Origin: Fodinibacter sp963707895
GTDB taxonomy: Bacteria > Actinomycetota > Actinomycetes > Actinomycetales > Dermatophilaceae
Assembly (NCBI GenBank): GCA_963707895.1
Contig: CAVPRS010000001.1
Location: 1 to 64,000 of the forward strand
DNA: 64,000 bases
Direction of reading: 5' to 3'
Below are positions 35,637-46,676 of this stretch, one piece after another; the stretch's first letter is position 1, and each line of letters begins with the position of its first letter. The position numbers and the translations under genes are program-made. The notes under the pieces were generated by a model. It saw nothing but the letters and a program-made list of their open reading frames with translations, was not told the DNA's origin and made no database searches.

Positions 35637-36497
35637 ATGCCCGAGCTGCCCGAGGTGCAGGCCCTCGTCGAGTTCCTCGGCGAGCGCACGTCCGGGCTCG
35701 TCGTCACCGGCGTCGAGCTCGGCTCGATCTCGGTGCTCAAGACCTTCACGCCGCCGCCGCAGGCGCTCGTCGGCGCGCCCGTCGACGGCGTCGCCCGGCA
35801 CGGCAAGTTCATCGACCTCGACTGCGGCGGAACGCACCTCGTGTTCCACCTGGCGCGTGCCGGGTGGCTGCGGTGGTCCGACGCGATGCCGGCCACGGTG
35901 CTGCGGCCGGGCAAGTCGCCCATCGCCCTGCGGGTGCGCTTCGACGACGCGTCGGGGTTCGACCTCACCGAGGCCGGCACCAAGAAGCGGCTCGCCGCCT
36001 ACGTGGTCAACGACCCGTCGACGGTGCCCGGCATCGCCTCGCTCGGCCCCGACCCGATGGCCGACTCGTTCACCCTCGAGCAGTTCGCGGCGATCGCGGC
36101 CTCGCACCGCATGCAGGTCAAGGGGATGCTGCGCGACCAGTCGATCATCGCCGGGGTCGGGAACGCCTACTCCGACGAGGTGCTGCACGTCGCCAAGCTC
36201 TCGCCGTTCGCCATCGCCGCCACGCTCGGCGACGACGCCGTCGAGCGGCTCTACGCCGCACTGCGGGGAACCCTGGCCGCGGCGGTGGCAGCGGCATCCG
36301 GGAAGCCGGCCAAGGAGCTCAAGGACGCCAAGCGCGCGGGCATGCGGGTGCACGGGCGCACCGGCGAGATCTGCCCCGAGTGCGGCGACGTGGTGCGCGA
36401 GGTCTCGTTCGCCGACTCCTCGCTGCAGTACTGCGCGACCTGCCAGACCGGCGGGAAGCCGCTCGCCGACCGCCGCACCAGCAAGTTCCTCAAGTAG
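35637..36497 (+). CDS. Fpg/Nei family DNA glycosylase
   Basis: 286-residue base-excision repair enzyme. PELPEV at residues 2-7 (catalytic Pro2/Glu3), H2TH region (MLRDQSIIAGVGNAYSDEVL) and C-terminal zinc finger CPECG...CATCQ ending in RRTSKFLK. It cuts out oxidised bases with lyase activity. TAGCGT at 35625-35630 lies six bases before ATG 35637. Confidence 0.93.
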   Translation: MPELPEVQALVEFLGERTSGLVVTGVELGSISVLKTFTPPPQALVGAPVDGVARHGKFIDLDCGGTHLVFHLARAGWLRWSDAMPATVLRPGKSPIALRVRFDDASGFDLTEAGTKKRLAAYVVNDPSTVPGIASLGPDPMADSFTLEQFAAIAASHRMQVKGMLRDQSIIAGVGNAYSDEVLHVAKLSPFAIAATLGDDAVERLYAALRGTLAAAVAAASGKPAKELKDAKRAGMRVHGRTGEICPECGDVVREVSFADSSLQYCATCQTGGKPLADRRTSKFLK

Positions 36498-36522
36498 TCC
36501 CGACTTTCCCGCCCGGTCCCGG

Positions 36523-36569
36523 AACCTTCACGTTCGCACCGGAACCGTTCCGGTGCCCACCTGAAGGTT
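36523..36569. repeat. Long nested inverted repeat between fpg and rhodanese
   Basis: Outer arms AACCTTCA / TGAAGGTT and inner arms GCACCGGAAC / GTTCCGGTGC (one-base centre) form a 23-base arm hairpin with a five-base internal mismatch. It may terminate fpg transcription or be a REP-like element; the layout is similar to the palindromes near 16.2 kb, but the sequence differs. Confidence 0.65.
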
Positions 36570-36600
36570 GCGGTGCGAAGCGGTTTGGCATGCTGGAGGG

Positions 36601-36939
36601 ATGAGCCAGTTCCCCGACGTCCCCGTGACCGACCTGCCCGACGACGCGGTCGTCCTCGACATCCGTGAGCAGGAGGAGTGGGACCGCGGGCACGCACCCA
36701 CGGCGGTGCACATCCCGATGTCGGAGCTGCCCCAGCGGGTCGACGAGCTCGCCCCCTTCCTGGACCGCGACGAGCCGCTGGTCATCACCTGCCGGTCGGG
36801 GGGCCGGGTGCAGCGGGTGATGCCCTGGCTGGCCCAGCAGGGCTACGAGGTGGCCAACATGTCCGGCGGGATGCGGGCCTGGCACGCGGCCGGCAAGCCG
36901 ATGGAGACCTCCGACGGCAGCGCCGCCCAGGTGCCCTGA
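36601..36939 (+). CDS. Single-domain rhodanese
   Basis: 112 residues, one rhodanese domain: VVLDIREQEEWDRGH, active-site loop CRSGGR with catalytic Cys, and NMSGGMRAWHAAG. It transfers sulfane sulfur, for example thiosulfate to cyanide or protein thiols. GGAGGG directly precedes ATG 36601. The stop is part of a hairpin shared with the convergent ZIP gene. Confidence 0.92.
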   Translation: MSQFPDVPVTDLPDDAVVLDIREQEEWDRGHAPTAVHIPMSELPQRVDELAPFLDRDEPLVITCRSGGRVQRVMPWLAQQGYEVANMSGGMRAWHAAGKPMETSDGSAAQVP

Positions 36940-36954
36940 GCCGGCTCCGGCTCA
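36937..36954. terminator. Short hairpin spanning both convergent stop codons
   Basis: TGAGCCGG-CT-CCGGCTCA: the left TGA is the rhodanese stop, and the right TCA is the ZIP stop on the other strand. 8-bp stem with a two-base centre; weak as a terminator. Confidence 0.4.
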
Positions 36955-37752
36955 GGCCGCAGTGGAGCTGAGGAAGAAGGCCACCGCGAACCCGAGCACG
37001 GTGAGCAGCCCGACGAGGCGGCCCGCGTGCTCGACGGCTTCCGGCATCATCGTGTCGGCGAGCATCGTGAGGATGGCGCCGGCGGCGAAGGTCTGGATGA
37101 AGGCCACGGTCTCCGCCGAGGCACCACCGAGCAGCGCGTAGCCGAGCACCGAGGCGACCGTCGACGCGGCGACCACCAGCGCCCACAGGCCCATGATCCA
37201 GCCGGTCGAGCGCCCCGACGCCTTGAGCCCCGTCGTCGCCGACATCGACTCGGGGATGTTCGACAGGAAGACGGCCGCCACCATCGCGACGCCGACCCCG
37301 CCCCCGCCGATCAGGCTGATGCCGATCGCCGCCGACTCGGGGATGCCGTCGAGCAGCGCCCCGAGCACCAGCGCCAGCCCGCTCGACGCGGCGGCGCCGG
37401 ACGCCGCCTTCGTCGAACCGGAGGTCTTGGGTGCGCCTGCCGAGTGCTCAGGCGCTCGGACGCCGCCGTGAACCGGGCTCTTGCGCCGGTGGCCGCCCTG
37501 ACGGTCGATCAGCCAGTCGCCGGTGAAGAAGGTGAGCGCCCCGGCGGCCAGTCCCAGCGCGGCAGCCGTGCCCCCGGCCGACTGGTAGGCCTCCTCGGTG
37601 AGCTCGAAGGCGACGGCGCTGATCAGCACGCCGGCACCGAAGGCCATGACCAGCCCGATCACCCGCAGCCCTACCTTCAGGTAGAGCCCCAGCAGGGCCC
37701 CGACCAGCAGCGCAGCGCCTCCGACGAATCCCCACCACGCGGCTTCGAGCAC
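36952..37752 (-). CDS. ZIP family metal transporter
   Basis: 266 residues, about eight helices. ALLDGIPESAAIG (helix IV) and FLSNIPESMSATTG (helix V) are the paired metal-binding motifs of ZIP carriers. The loop between helices III and IV (about 90-120) is basic and Ser/Gly-rich rather than His-rich. It imports zinc, iron or manganese. GTG 37752 lies six bases after a TAGGTT box (37759-37764, minus strand). Confidence 0.9.
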   Translation of the reverse strand: MLEAAWWGFVGGAALLVGALLGLYLKVGLRVIGLVMAFGAGVLISAVAFELTEEAYQSAGGTAAALGLAAGALTFFTGDWLIDRQGGHRRKSPVHGGVRAPEHSAGAPKTSGSTKAASGAAASSGLALVLGALLDGIPESAAIGISLIGGGGVGVAMVAAVFLSNIPESMSATTGLKASGRSTGWIMGLWALVVAASTVASVLGYALLGGASAETVAFIQTFAAGAILTMLADTMMPEAVEHAGRLVGLLTVLGFAVAFFLSSTAA

Positions 37753-37778
37753 GGGCCAAACCTAGTCGTGCGACACGC

Positions 37779-37826
37779 GGATACGGCTGTATCCGGATGT
37801 ATGCCGTCAACGCTAGACAGCCGTAT
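37779..37826. promoter_or_regulatory. Inverted repeats in the ZIP/ATPase divergent promoter
   Basis: GGATAC-GGCT-GTATCC (37779-37794) is a tight palindrome. ATACGGCTGT (37781-37790) is repeated inverted as ACAGCCGTAT (37817-37826), a perfect 10-bp pair spaced 26 bases. The right copy touches the TAGCCT -10 of the ATPase gene. Confidence 0.65.
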
Positions 37827-37837
37827 AGCCTCCGATC

Positions 37838-39043
37838 GTGGACCCGATCCGGAACCCCTACGCCCCCGGTGCCGGACAGCGCCCTCCCGAGCTGGCCGGC
37901 CGCGACGAGCAGCTCGACGCCTTCGACGTCGTGCTCGAGCGGGTGGCTCGCGGCCGCCCGGAGCGCTCGATCGTGCTCACCGGGCTGCGCGGGGTCGGCA
38001 AGACCGTGCTGCTCAACGCCCTGCGCTCGGCCGCGGTCCGGGCGGGCTGGGGGACCGGGAAGCTCGAGGCCCGGCCCGACCAGTCACTGCGCCGGCCGCT
38101 CGCGTCGGCGGTGCACCAGGCGGTGCGCGAGCTGGGGCCGGCGGGCGGCGCCGGCGACCACGCGCTCGGTGTGGTCAAGGCGTTCGCGCAGCGCGAGCCG
38201 GCGGGCGGCTCGGGCCGCGGCGCCGCGAAGCTGCGCGACCGCTGGAACCCTGGCATCGCGGTGCCGGCCGTCACCGGGCGCGCCGACTCCGGCGACATCG
38301 AGATCGACCTGGTCGAGCTGCTCTCCGACCTCGGCGGCACGGCGGCCGACACCGGGCGCGGCATCGCCGTGTTCATCGACGAGATGCAGGACCTCGGCCC
38401 CGACGACGTCTCGGCCCTGTGTGCGGCCTGCCACGAGATCTCCCAGTCGCGGCTGCCCGTGATCGTGGTGGGCGCGGGGCTGCCGCACCTGCCCGCCGTG
38501 CTGTCGGCGTCGAAGTCATACTCCGAGAGGCTGTTCCGCTACTCGCGCATCGACCGGCTCGACCGGGATGCCGCCGACGCCGCCCTCGCGCTGCCCGCGC
38601 AGGACGAGGGCGCCGGCTTCACACCCGAGGCGCTCGCGACGATGTATGCGGTGACGGGCGGCTACCCCTACTTCATCCAGGCCTACGGCAAAGCCGTCTG
38701 GGACCTCGCCCCGGCGTCCCCGATGACCGCCGACGACGTGGCCGTGGCCGCCCCCGAGGCCGAGTCCGAGCTCGCGGTGGGGTTCTTCGGGTCACGCTTC
38801 GACCGCGCGACGCCCGGCGAGCGCGAGTACCTGCGCGCGATGGCCGACGTCGCCGTCGGGCTCGGTGACGCCACGGATGGCGTGCCCACGGCCGACGTGG
38901 CGGCCCACCTCGGCCGCAAGCCCCAGTCGCTGTCACCGGCGCGCGACGCGTTGCTCAAGAAGGGGCTCATCTACTCCGGCGAGCGCGGTCGGATCGCCTT
39001 CACCGTGCCGCACTTCGGGCGTTACCTGCGTGAGCAGGGCTGA
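37838..39043 (+). CDS. AAA ATPase with winged-helix tail (DUF-type ATP-binding protein)
   Basis: 401 residues. Walker A GLRGVGKTVLL (about 49-59), Walker B IAVFIDEMQDL, and C-terminal winged-helix part (AAHLGRKPQSLSPARDALLKK-GLIY). Such stand-alone ATPases sit between the archaeal Cdc6/MoxR-like and STAND-type groups and their role is not known. GTG 37838 lies six bases after TAGCCT (37826-37831), which overlaps a 10-bp inverted repeat, suggesting autoregulation by its winged helix. Confidence 0.83.
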   Translation: MDPIRNPYAPGAGQRPPELAGRDEQLDAFDVVLERVARGRPERSIVLTGLRGVGKTVLLNALRSAAVRAGWGTGKLEARPDQSLRRPLASAVHQAVRELGPAGGAGDHALGVVKAFAQREPAGGSGRGAAKLRDRWNPGIAVPAVTGRADSGDIEIDLVELLSDLGGTAADTGRGIAVFIDEMQDLGPDDVSALCAACHEISQSRLPVIVVGAGLPHLPAVLSASKSYSERLFRYSRIDRLDRDAADAALALPAQDEGAGFTPEALATMYAVTGGYPYFIQAYGKAVWDLAPASPMTADDVAVAAPEAESELAVGFFGSRFDRATPGEREYLRAMADVAVGLGDATDGVPTADVAAHLGRKPQSLSPARDALLKKGLIYSGERGRIAFTVPHFGRYLREQG

Positions 39044-39063
39044 GCCGGGCTGATCGGCGGCGG

Positions 39064-39858
39064 TCAGCCGATCGGACGCCGGTTGGCGAGCACCGGGATG
39101 GTCGTGCGCGCCCGGTCGACCTCGGCCAGGTCCAGGTCGACGACGAGGGTCCCCGCTGCGGCCCCGAGCCGGCCCAGCACCTCGCCGAACGGCGAGACCA
39201 CGAGGCTGTGCCCCACGCCGGTGGGGGCGCTGCCGACCGGCCGGCCGAGCGTCGCCGGGTCGCCCTGCCCGCACGCGAGCACGAGGCTCGTGCTGTCGAG
39301 GGCCCGCGCCCGGGCGAGCAGCTCCCACTGCTCGACCTTGCCCGGGCCGGCGCCCCACGACGCCGACACCACGCACACCTGGGCTCCGGCGGCGGCGTGC
39401 CCGACGAACAGGGCAGGGAACCGCAGGTCGTAGCAGGTGGTGACGCCGACCGGCACGCCGTCGACCTCGACCATGACGCGCTGGTCGCCGGGCGCGACGG
39501 TGTCGGACTCCTTGAACCCGAAGGCGTCGAAGAGGTGGATCTTGTCGTAGCCCACCGGCCGGTCACCGCCGGCGACGAGCAGGGTGTTGAACACCCGCCC
39601 GGCATCCGCGGGGGTGAACATGCCGACCACGATCGTCACGCCGAGCTCACGGGCCAGGGCCTGCACCGCCGAGGCGAAGGGGCCGTCGAGCGGCTCGGCG
39701 ATGCCACCCAGCGGCGCCCCGAAGGCGAACATCGCGGCCTCGGGGTAGACGAGCAGGCGGGCGCCGTCCCCGGCGGCCTCGCGTGCCGTCGAGGTGATCG
39801 TCTCGAGGTTCGCGGCCACGTCGTGCTCGCTGACCAGCTGGATGAGTGCGACGCGCAT
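39064..39858 (-). CDS. Carbon-nitrogen hydrolase (nitrilase superfamily)
   Basis: 264 residues with the Glu-Lys-Cys triad: Glu in VYPEAAMFAFG, Lys in GYDKIHLFDAFG, Cys in TTCYDLRFPALF. These soluble amidases cut small amides such as deaminated glutathione or omega-amides. It starts seven bases after the DUF2848 stop, so the two form one operon. Specific substrate not determined. Confidence 0.9.
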   Translation of the reverse strand: MRVALIQLVSEHDVAANLETITSTAREAAGDGARLLVYPEAAMFAFGAPLGGIAEPLDGPFASAVQALARELGVTIVVGMFTPADAGRVFNTLLVAGGDRPVGYDKIHLFDAFGFKESDTVAPGDQRVMVEVDGVPVGVTTCYDLRFPALFVGHAAAGAQVCVVSASWGAGPGKVEQWELLARARALDSTSLVLACGQGDPATLGRPVGSAPTGVGHSLVVSPFGEVLGRLGAAAGTLVVDLDLAEVDRARTTIPVLANRRPIG

Positions 39859-39865
39859 GCAGGCC

Positions 39866-40558
39866 TCAGCTCTCGGTGTCGTCGGGGGACGCGGTCTCGT
39901 CGTGGGTCGTGTAGTCCAGGCGCAGGGCCCAGCCCTCGCCGCCCAGGGTCGCCGAGAAGCGCGACCCGTAGCGGAAGGTGCCACCCACCAGGGGAACCGT
40001 GCCGCCGAAGACGACGAGGTCCCCGCCCGGGTCGGTGCGCGTCGCGTGCGCGATGAGGTCGCTGGGCACCCGCAGGGAGGCCAGGGTGCCGCGCTGGTAG
40101 GCCACGCCGTCGATCTCGCTGGTCACCTCGAGGGCGTCCCAGTCGTCGTCGAGACCGCCGGTTGCCGGGTCACGATCGAGCCGGATGGCGCTGCGCGACA
40201 GGGGCTTCGGGCAGGCCGCCTTGGAGTCGCGCACGTCGAGGGCCTCGAGCTCGCGGTCGGTGTGGTCGGACCCGACGGCCAGGTGCCAGGCGCCGGCGGC
40301 CCGCACCAGCACCGGCTCGACCTCTCCCGAGGTCCTCGCTCCGTGCACCGCCAGCAGCCCGTCGGTCGTGACCAGCTCGGCCGGGAGCTCGTAGACCATC
40401 GGCACGGTGGGTGGCGGCGCGATGCCGATCGCCGCGAGCTCGTCGATGTGGTGCCGCACCGACGCCTCGTCGCGGCCGGCGTAGCCGATGACGAGCAGCG
40501 TGGGCTCGACGAGGACGGGGAAGGGGACCTCGCGACCGAGGTCGGCCACCTGCGTCAT
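39866..40558 (-). CDS. DUF2848 family protein
   Basis: 230 residues matching the DUF2848 pattern (VPMVYELPAELVTTDG, VEPVLVRAAGAWHLAVGSDH, RTDPGGDLVVFGGTVPLVGG), a family related to fumarylacetoacetate-hydrolase-like folds. GGAGGTCCC precedes ATG 40558, with a TATGCT -10 about 30 bases further up. It probably works with the downstream C-N hydrolase in catabolism of an amide or dicarbonyl; function unproven. Confidence 0.8.
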   Translation of the reverse strand: MTQVADLGREVPFPVLVEPTLLVIGYAGRDEASVRHHIDELAAIGIAPPPTVPMVYELPAELVTTDGLLAVHGARTSGEVEPVLVRAAGAWHLAVGSDHTDRELEALDVRDSKAACPKPLSRSAIRLDRDPATGGLDDDWDALEVTSEIDGVAYQRGTLASLRVPSDLIAHATRTDPGGDLVVFGGTVPLVGGTFRYGSRFSATLGGEGWALRLDYTTHDETASPDDTES

Positions 40559-40629
40559 CGGGACCTCCTGCTGCGCCGTGGTGTAGCGGGAGCATAACCA
40601 GCCACGAGCGGGCTCACCCCGGTGCTGTC

Positions 40630-41010
40630 ATGCTCGTGACCGTGAAGCAGGAGCGGGAGTTCTTCGACACGGCCGACCTGCCGTGGGTGCCGTCGCCCAC
40701 CGCCGGGGTGAGCGAGAAGGTGCTCAGCCGGGGCGAGGGGGCGATCCTCACCAGGCTCGCCCGCTGGGAGCCGGGTCTGGACACCACGGAGGCGGGCGTC
40801 ATCCGGCACGAGTACGTCGAGGAGGTCTACCTTCTCGAGGGCGACCTGACCGACCTCACCCTCGGCCGCACCTTCCACCCCGGCGAGTACGCCAGCCGTC
40901 CGGTCGGGATGCCGCACGGCCCGTACCGCACCGAGGCAGGGTGCACGATGCTCGAGATCCGTTACCAGACACCTGATCCCGGTCGGGGGGGCCGCTTCAC
41001 CCACTCGTGA
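40630..41010 (+). CDS. Cupin-domain protein
   Basis: 126 residues, one cupin fold of the ChrR type: IRHEYVEEVYLLEGDLTDL and FHPGEYASRPVGMPHGPYRT hold the metal-binding His/Glu set. Likely a small dioxygenase or metal-sensing protein. The 3' end overlaps the convergent helR by 14 bases. Confidence 0.83.
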   Translation: MLVTVKQEREFFDTADLPWVPSPTAGVSEKVLSRGEGAILTRLARWEPGLDTTEAGVIRHEYVEEVYLLEGDLTDLTLGRTFHPGEYASRPVGMPHGPYRTEAGCTMLEIRYQTPDPGRGGRFTHS

Positions 41011-43252
41011 GGACGACGAGCTGCTGGGTGGCGCGCGTCATCGCGACGTAGCGGTCGACCGCCCCCTCGATGCCGTCCCCGAACGACTGCGGGTCGACGA
41101 GCACGACGAGGTCGAACTCGAGACCCTTGGCGAGCACGGGCGTCAGCGACCGCACCCGGTCGGTGGCCGCGAAGGTGGGGTCACCGATGACGCAGCCGAT
41201 GCCCTCGGGGTGTGCCGCCATCCATCCGTCGATGACCGAGGCGAGCTCGGACACCGCACCGTGGACGACCGGGACGTCGGTGCTGCGGATCGAGCTCGGC
41301 ACGTTGGCGTCGGGCAGCACGGCCCGGATCACCGGCTCGGCCTCGGCCATGACGGCCTGGGGTGTGCGGTAGTTGACGTCGAGCGAGGCGAGGGCGACCC
41401 GGTCCAGGCCCACCCGCTCCAGACGCTCGGTCCAGGACTCGGTGAAGCCGTGCCGGGCCTGGGCCCGGTCGCCGACGATCGTCAGGCTTCGCGACGGGCA
41501 CCGGGAGAGCACCATCTGCCACTCGGCATCGGTCAGCTCCTGGGCCTCGTCGACCACCACGTGGGCGAACGGTCCGGCGAGGAGGTCGGGGTCGGCGCGG
41601 GGTGCCGCGTCCTCGTCGACGAGCGCGGTGCGCAGGTCCTGGCCGCGCAGCATCGACATCACCTTCATCTCGGAGTCGTCGCTCGCGATGAGGTCGGCCA
41701 CGACCTCGCCCATCCGCTCGCGCTCGGCCGCCGCGACGGCCTCGCGCCGGGCCCGGCGCCTCGACGACTCGGGGTCGCCGAGGCGCCGCCGCGCCGCGTC
41801 GAGCAGGGGCAGGTCGCTCGCGGTCCACGCCGTCGGCTCCGAGCGCTGCAGCGAGAACACCTCGTCGCGGTCGAGCCACGGGGCACACATCCGCAGGTAG
41901 GCGGGCACCGACCACAGGTCGCCGACGAGCTCGGTCGGCTCGAGCAGGGGCCAGGCGCGGCCGAAGGCCTCGACCAGCTCGCGGTTCGACGCGAGCGACT
42001 GGCGGAACCTCGCGCTCGGGTCCGCCGCGGTGATGCCGTACGCGTCGAACTGGTCCTCGACGACGACGTCGTCGTCCGCCCAGGTCTCGGCATGGCTCTC
42101 GTCGCTGTCGTCGCTGGCGCCCTCGGCCGCGTCGACCAGCTTGTCGACCAGGATGGCGAGCAGCGCCTCCCACACCTGGTCGCGCGACTCGTTGTGTGGG
42201 GCGCCGGGTTCGGGGGCATCGAAGGCCTCCGCCCAGTCGGCCGTGCCGAGCCAGACGTCCCCCCAGGACGTGGCGACCTCCATCCCCTCGGCCGGTGGCG
42301 TCTCGTACAGGCGCACGGCGGGCTCGACGGCGGCCACCATCCTCACGTCGGCCTTGAGGCGGGCGGCCTGCGCGGTCGGCTCCTCCCCGACGGTGTCGAC
42401 CCCCGGAACGAGGTCGCGCAGCGTGCAGGTCTGCACGCCCTCCTCACCGAGGCTGGGCAGCACGTCGGCGACGTAGGAGAGGTAGGGCTGGTGCGGCCCG
42501 ACGAAGAGCACCCCGCCGCGGTGGTGGCCGAGCCGAGGGTCGGAGTAGAGCAGGTAGGCGGCGCGGTGCAGGGCGACGACGGTCTTGCCGGTGCCCGGGC
42601 CACCGTCGACGACCAGCGGCCGCCGAGAGCTCGCGCGGATGATGGCGTCCTGGTCGGCGGCGATGGTGGCGAGGACGTCACGCATCCGGCTCGACCGGCT
42701 GCTGCCGAGGCTGGCGATGAAGGCCGACTGGTCGTCGAGGGCGGCGGCGTGCCCGTCGAACTCCTCCGGGGCGAACACCTCGTCCCAGTAGTCGGTGACC
42801 CGACCGCCGCTCCAGCGGTACCGGCGGCGACTGACCAGGCCCATCGGGTCGGCGTGCGTGGCGCCGAAGAACGGCTCGGCGGCCGGTGAGCGCCAGTCGA
42901 CCAGCAGGCGCGTCCCGTCGTTGTCGGTGAGGCCGAGCCGCCCGATGTAGAGCGGGCGACGGGTGTCGGCCGGCACGACGTGGCCGAGGCAGAGGTCGAG
43001 GCCGTAGCGGCGCAGGGCGCGCAGCCGGGCGGTCAGGCGATGCACCTCGAGGTCGCGTTCGAGAGCCGCCTGACCGGTGCCGGCCGGCTCGCGCCGGGCG
43101 GCACCGAGCCGCCCGGACAGCTCGGCGATGGTCTGCTCGAGGCTGCGGCCGATGGCGGCGAAGTGGCGCTCGTCGTCGGCGACGAGGGCGCGGTCGGCCT
43201 TGTGGGCGAGGTGGTCGGGCAGGGCGAACGCACTGGTGGTGGTGGGGTCCAT
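40997..43252 (-). CDS. helR: HelR, RNA polymerase-recycling helicase-like ATPase
   Basis: 751-residue superfamily 1 protein of the HelD/HelR type: N-terminal coiled region (about 15-80), Walker A VDGGPGTGKTVV, Walker B HVVVDEAQELTDAEW, GDRAQARHG, and C-terminal YVAMTRATQQLVVL. HelR removes stalled or rifamycin-bound RNA polymerase from DNA and gives rifamycin tolerance in actinobacteria. GGAG precedes ATG 43252. A perfect rifamycin-associated element lies 79 bases upstream, which separates HelR from generic HelD. Confidence 0.92.
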   Translation of the reverse strand: MDPTTTSAFALPDHLAHKADRALVADDERHFAAIGRSLEQTIAELSGRLGAARREPAGTGQAALERDLEVHRLTARLRALRRYGLDLCLGHVVPADTRRPLYIGRLGLTDNDGTRLLVDWRSPAAEPFFGATHADPMGLVSRRRYRWSGGRVTDYWDEVFAPEEFDGHAAALDDQSAFIASLGSSRSSRMRDVLATIAADQDAIIRASSRRPLVVDGGPGTGKTVVALHRAAYLLYSDPRLGHHRGGVLFVGPHQPYLSYVADVLPSLGEEGVQTCTLRDLVPGVDTVGEEPTAQAARLKADVRMVAAVEPAVRLYETPPAEGMEVATSWGDVWLGTADWAEAFDAPEPGAPHNESRDQVWEALLAILVDKLVDAAEGASDDSDESHAETWADDDVVVEDQFDAYGITAADPSARFRQSLASNRELVEAFGRAWPLLEPTELVGDLWSVPAYLRMCAPWLDRDEVFSLQRSEPTAWTASDLPLLDAARRRLGDPESSRRRARREAVAAAERERMGEVVADLIASDDSEMKVMSMLRGQDLRTALVDEDAAPRADPDLLAGPFAHVVVDEAQELTDAEWQMVLSRCPSRSLTIVGDRAQARHGFTESWTERLERVGLDRVALASLDVNYRTPQAVMAEAEPVIRAVLPDANVPSSIRSTDVPVVHGAVSELASVIDGWMAAHPEGIGCVIGDPTFAATDRVRSLTPVLAKGLEFDLVVLVDPQSFGDGIEGAVDRYVAMTRATQQLVVLTSG

Positions 43253-43330
43253 CGCGGCTCCGGTTCCGTGGTCGTCGGGCCGGGCTCCCCCGTCGGGCGC
43301 GGCCTCGGCCGGCGATTCTGCGCCACGAGG

Positions 43331-43350
43331 GGGGCCTTGCCGCAAGCCCC
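43331..43350 (-). promoter_or_regulatory. Rifamycin-associated element (RAE) of helR
   Basis: On the minus strand it reads GGGGCTTGCGGCAAGGCCCC, the published RAE inverted repeat that makes genes inducible by rifamycins. A TATAGC -10 lies at 43358-43363, so transcription would start at or next to the element. Confidence 0.88.
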
Positions 43351-43417
43351 CGGGTCGGCTATACCTTGGAAGTGGAGGAGGGCACCCGCTCTCCTCCTTC
43401 GTCGTGCCGGTGCCGCC

Positions 43418-45799
<2,382 letters not shown>

Positions 45800-45981
45800 C
45801 TGTCGCCTCTTCTGTCGTCGAGCACCAGCCGGTGCGAGGATGCCGGGCGCACGGCCCTGTGGGGGCACCTCGCGGCCCGCCCAGACTAGGGGTGCCCACG
45901 GGCGGGGCGCTTCTCGGTTCCTGACGGAGGCCGGATGGGTGCCCACAGTGCGGGCACCCGGTCGTGGGCACGGCGCCCAAT

Positions 45982-46006
45982 GGATAACGTGAACTAACCG
46001 TTGTCC
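45982..46006 (+). promoter_or_regulatory. Inverted repeat upstream of peroxiredoxin
   Basis: GGATAACG-N9-CGTTGTCC, 8-bp arms with one mismatch, ends 16 bases before the peroxiredoxin ATG. GATAAC resembles a -10 box. Possible site for a redox regulator. The rest of the 220-base gap shows no gene. Confidence 0.5.
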
Positions 46007-46022
46007 TAACGAGGAGTAATCC

Positions 46023-46652
46023 ATGAGCATCCGTCTCGGCGACACCGCCCCGGACTTCACCGCCGACACCACGCAGGGCCTGCTGTCCTTCCACGACTGG
46101 AAGGCCGGCTCGTGGGCCGTGCTCTTCAGCCACCCCGCCGACTTCACCCCGGTCTGCACCACCGAGCTGGGTCGCACCGCGGCGCTCTCGAGCGAGTTCG
46201 CCGCGCGCAACACCAAGCCGATCGCGATCTCGGTCGACTCGGTCGAGAACCACCTTCGCTGGACGCCGGACATCGCCCGGGCCGCAGGCGTCGACGTCGA
46301 CTTCCCGATCATCGCCGACGAGGACCGTGCCGTGGCGAATGCCTACGACATGCTCCACCCCAACGCGGGCGACACCTCGACCGTGCGGTCGGTGTTCATC
46401 ATCGACCCCAACGACAAGGTGCGCCTCACGATCACCTACCCGAAGTCGGTGGGCCGCAACTTCACCGAGATCCTGCGCGCGCTCGATGCGCTCCAGGCGA
46501 CCGATGCCGCACCGATCTCGACCCCGGCCGAGTGGACGCCCGGCGAGCGGGTCATCGTCGCCCCGACCATCTCGATCGATGACGCCCGAGAGCGCTTCAG
46601 CAACGTCGACGAGGTCACGAGCTACCTGCGCTTCGCCGACGCCCCGGCCTGA
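46023..46652 (+). CDS. 1-Cys-type peroxiredoxin (Prx6/AhpC-TSA)
   Basis: 209 residues. Peroxidatic motif HPADFTPVCTTELG with one active Cys near residue 45 and no clear resolving Cys, plus the C-terminal Prx domain (NFTEILRALDALQ, WTPGERVIVAP), as in Prx6. It reduces hydrogen peroxide and organic hydroperoxides. GAGGAG lies seven bases before ATG 46023. Confidence 0.92.
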   Translation: MSIRLGDTAPDFTADTTQGLLSFHDWKAGSWAVLFSHPADFTPVCTTELGRTAALSSEFAARNTKPIAISVDSVENHLRWTPDIARAAGVDVDFPIIADEDRAVANAYDMLHPNAGDTSTVRSVFIIDPNDKVRLTITYPKSVGRNFTEILRALDALQATDAAPISTPAEWTPGERVIVAPTISIDDARERFSNVDEVTSYLRFADAPA

Positions 46653-46676
46653 CCGCTCCAGCCGCCGCGCGGTCGC

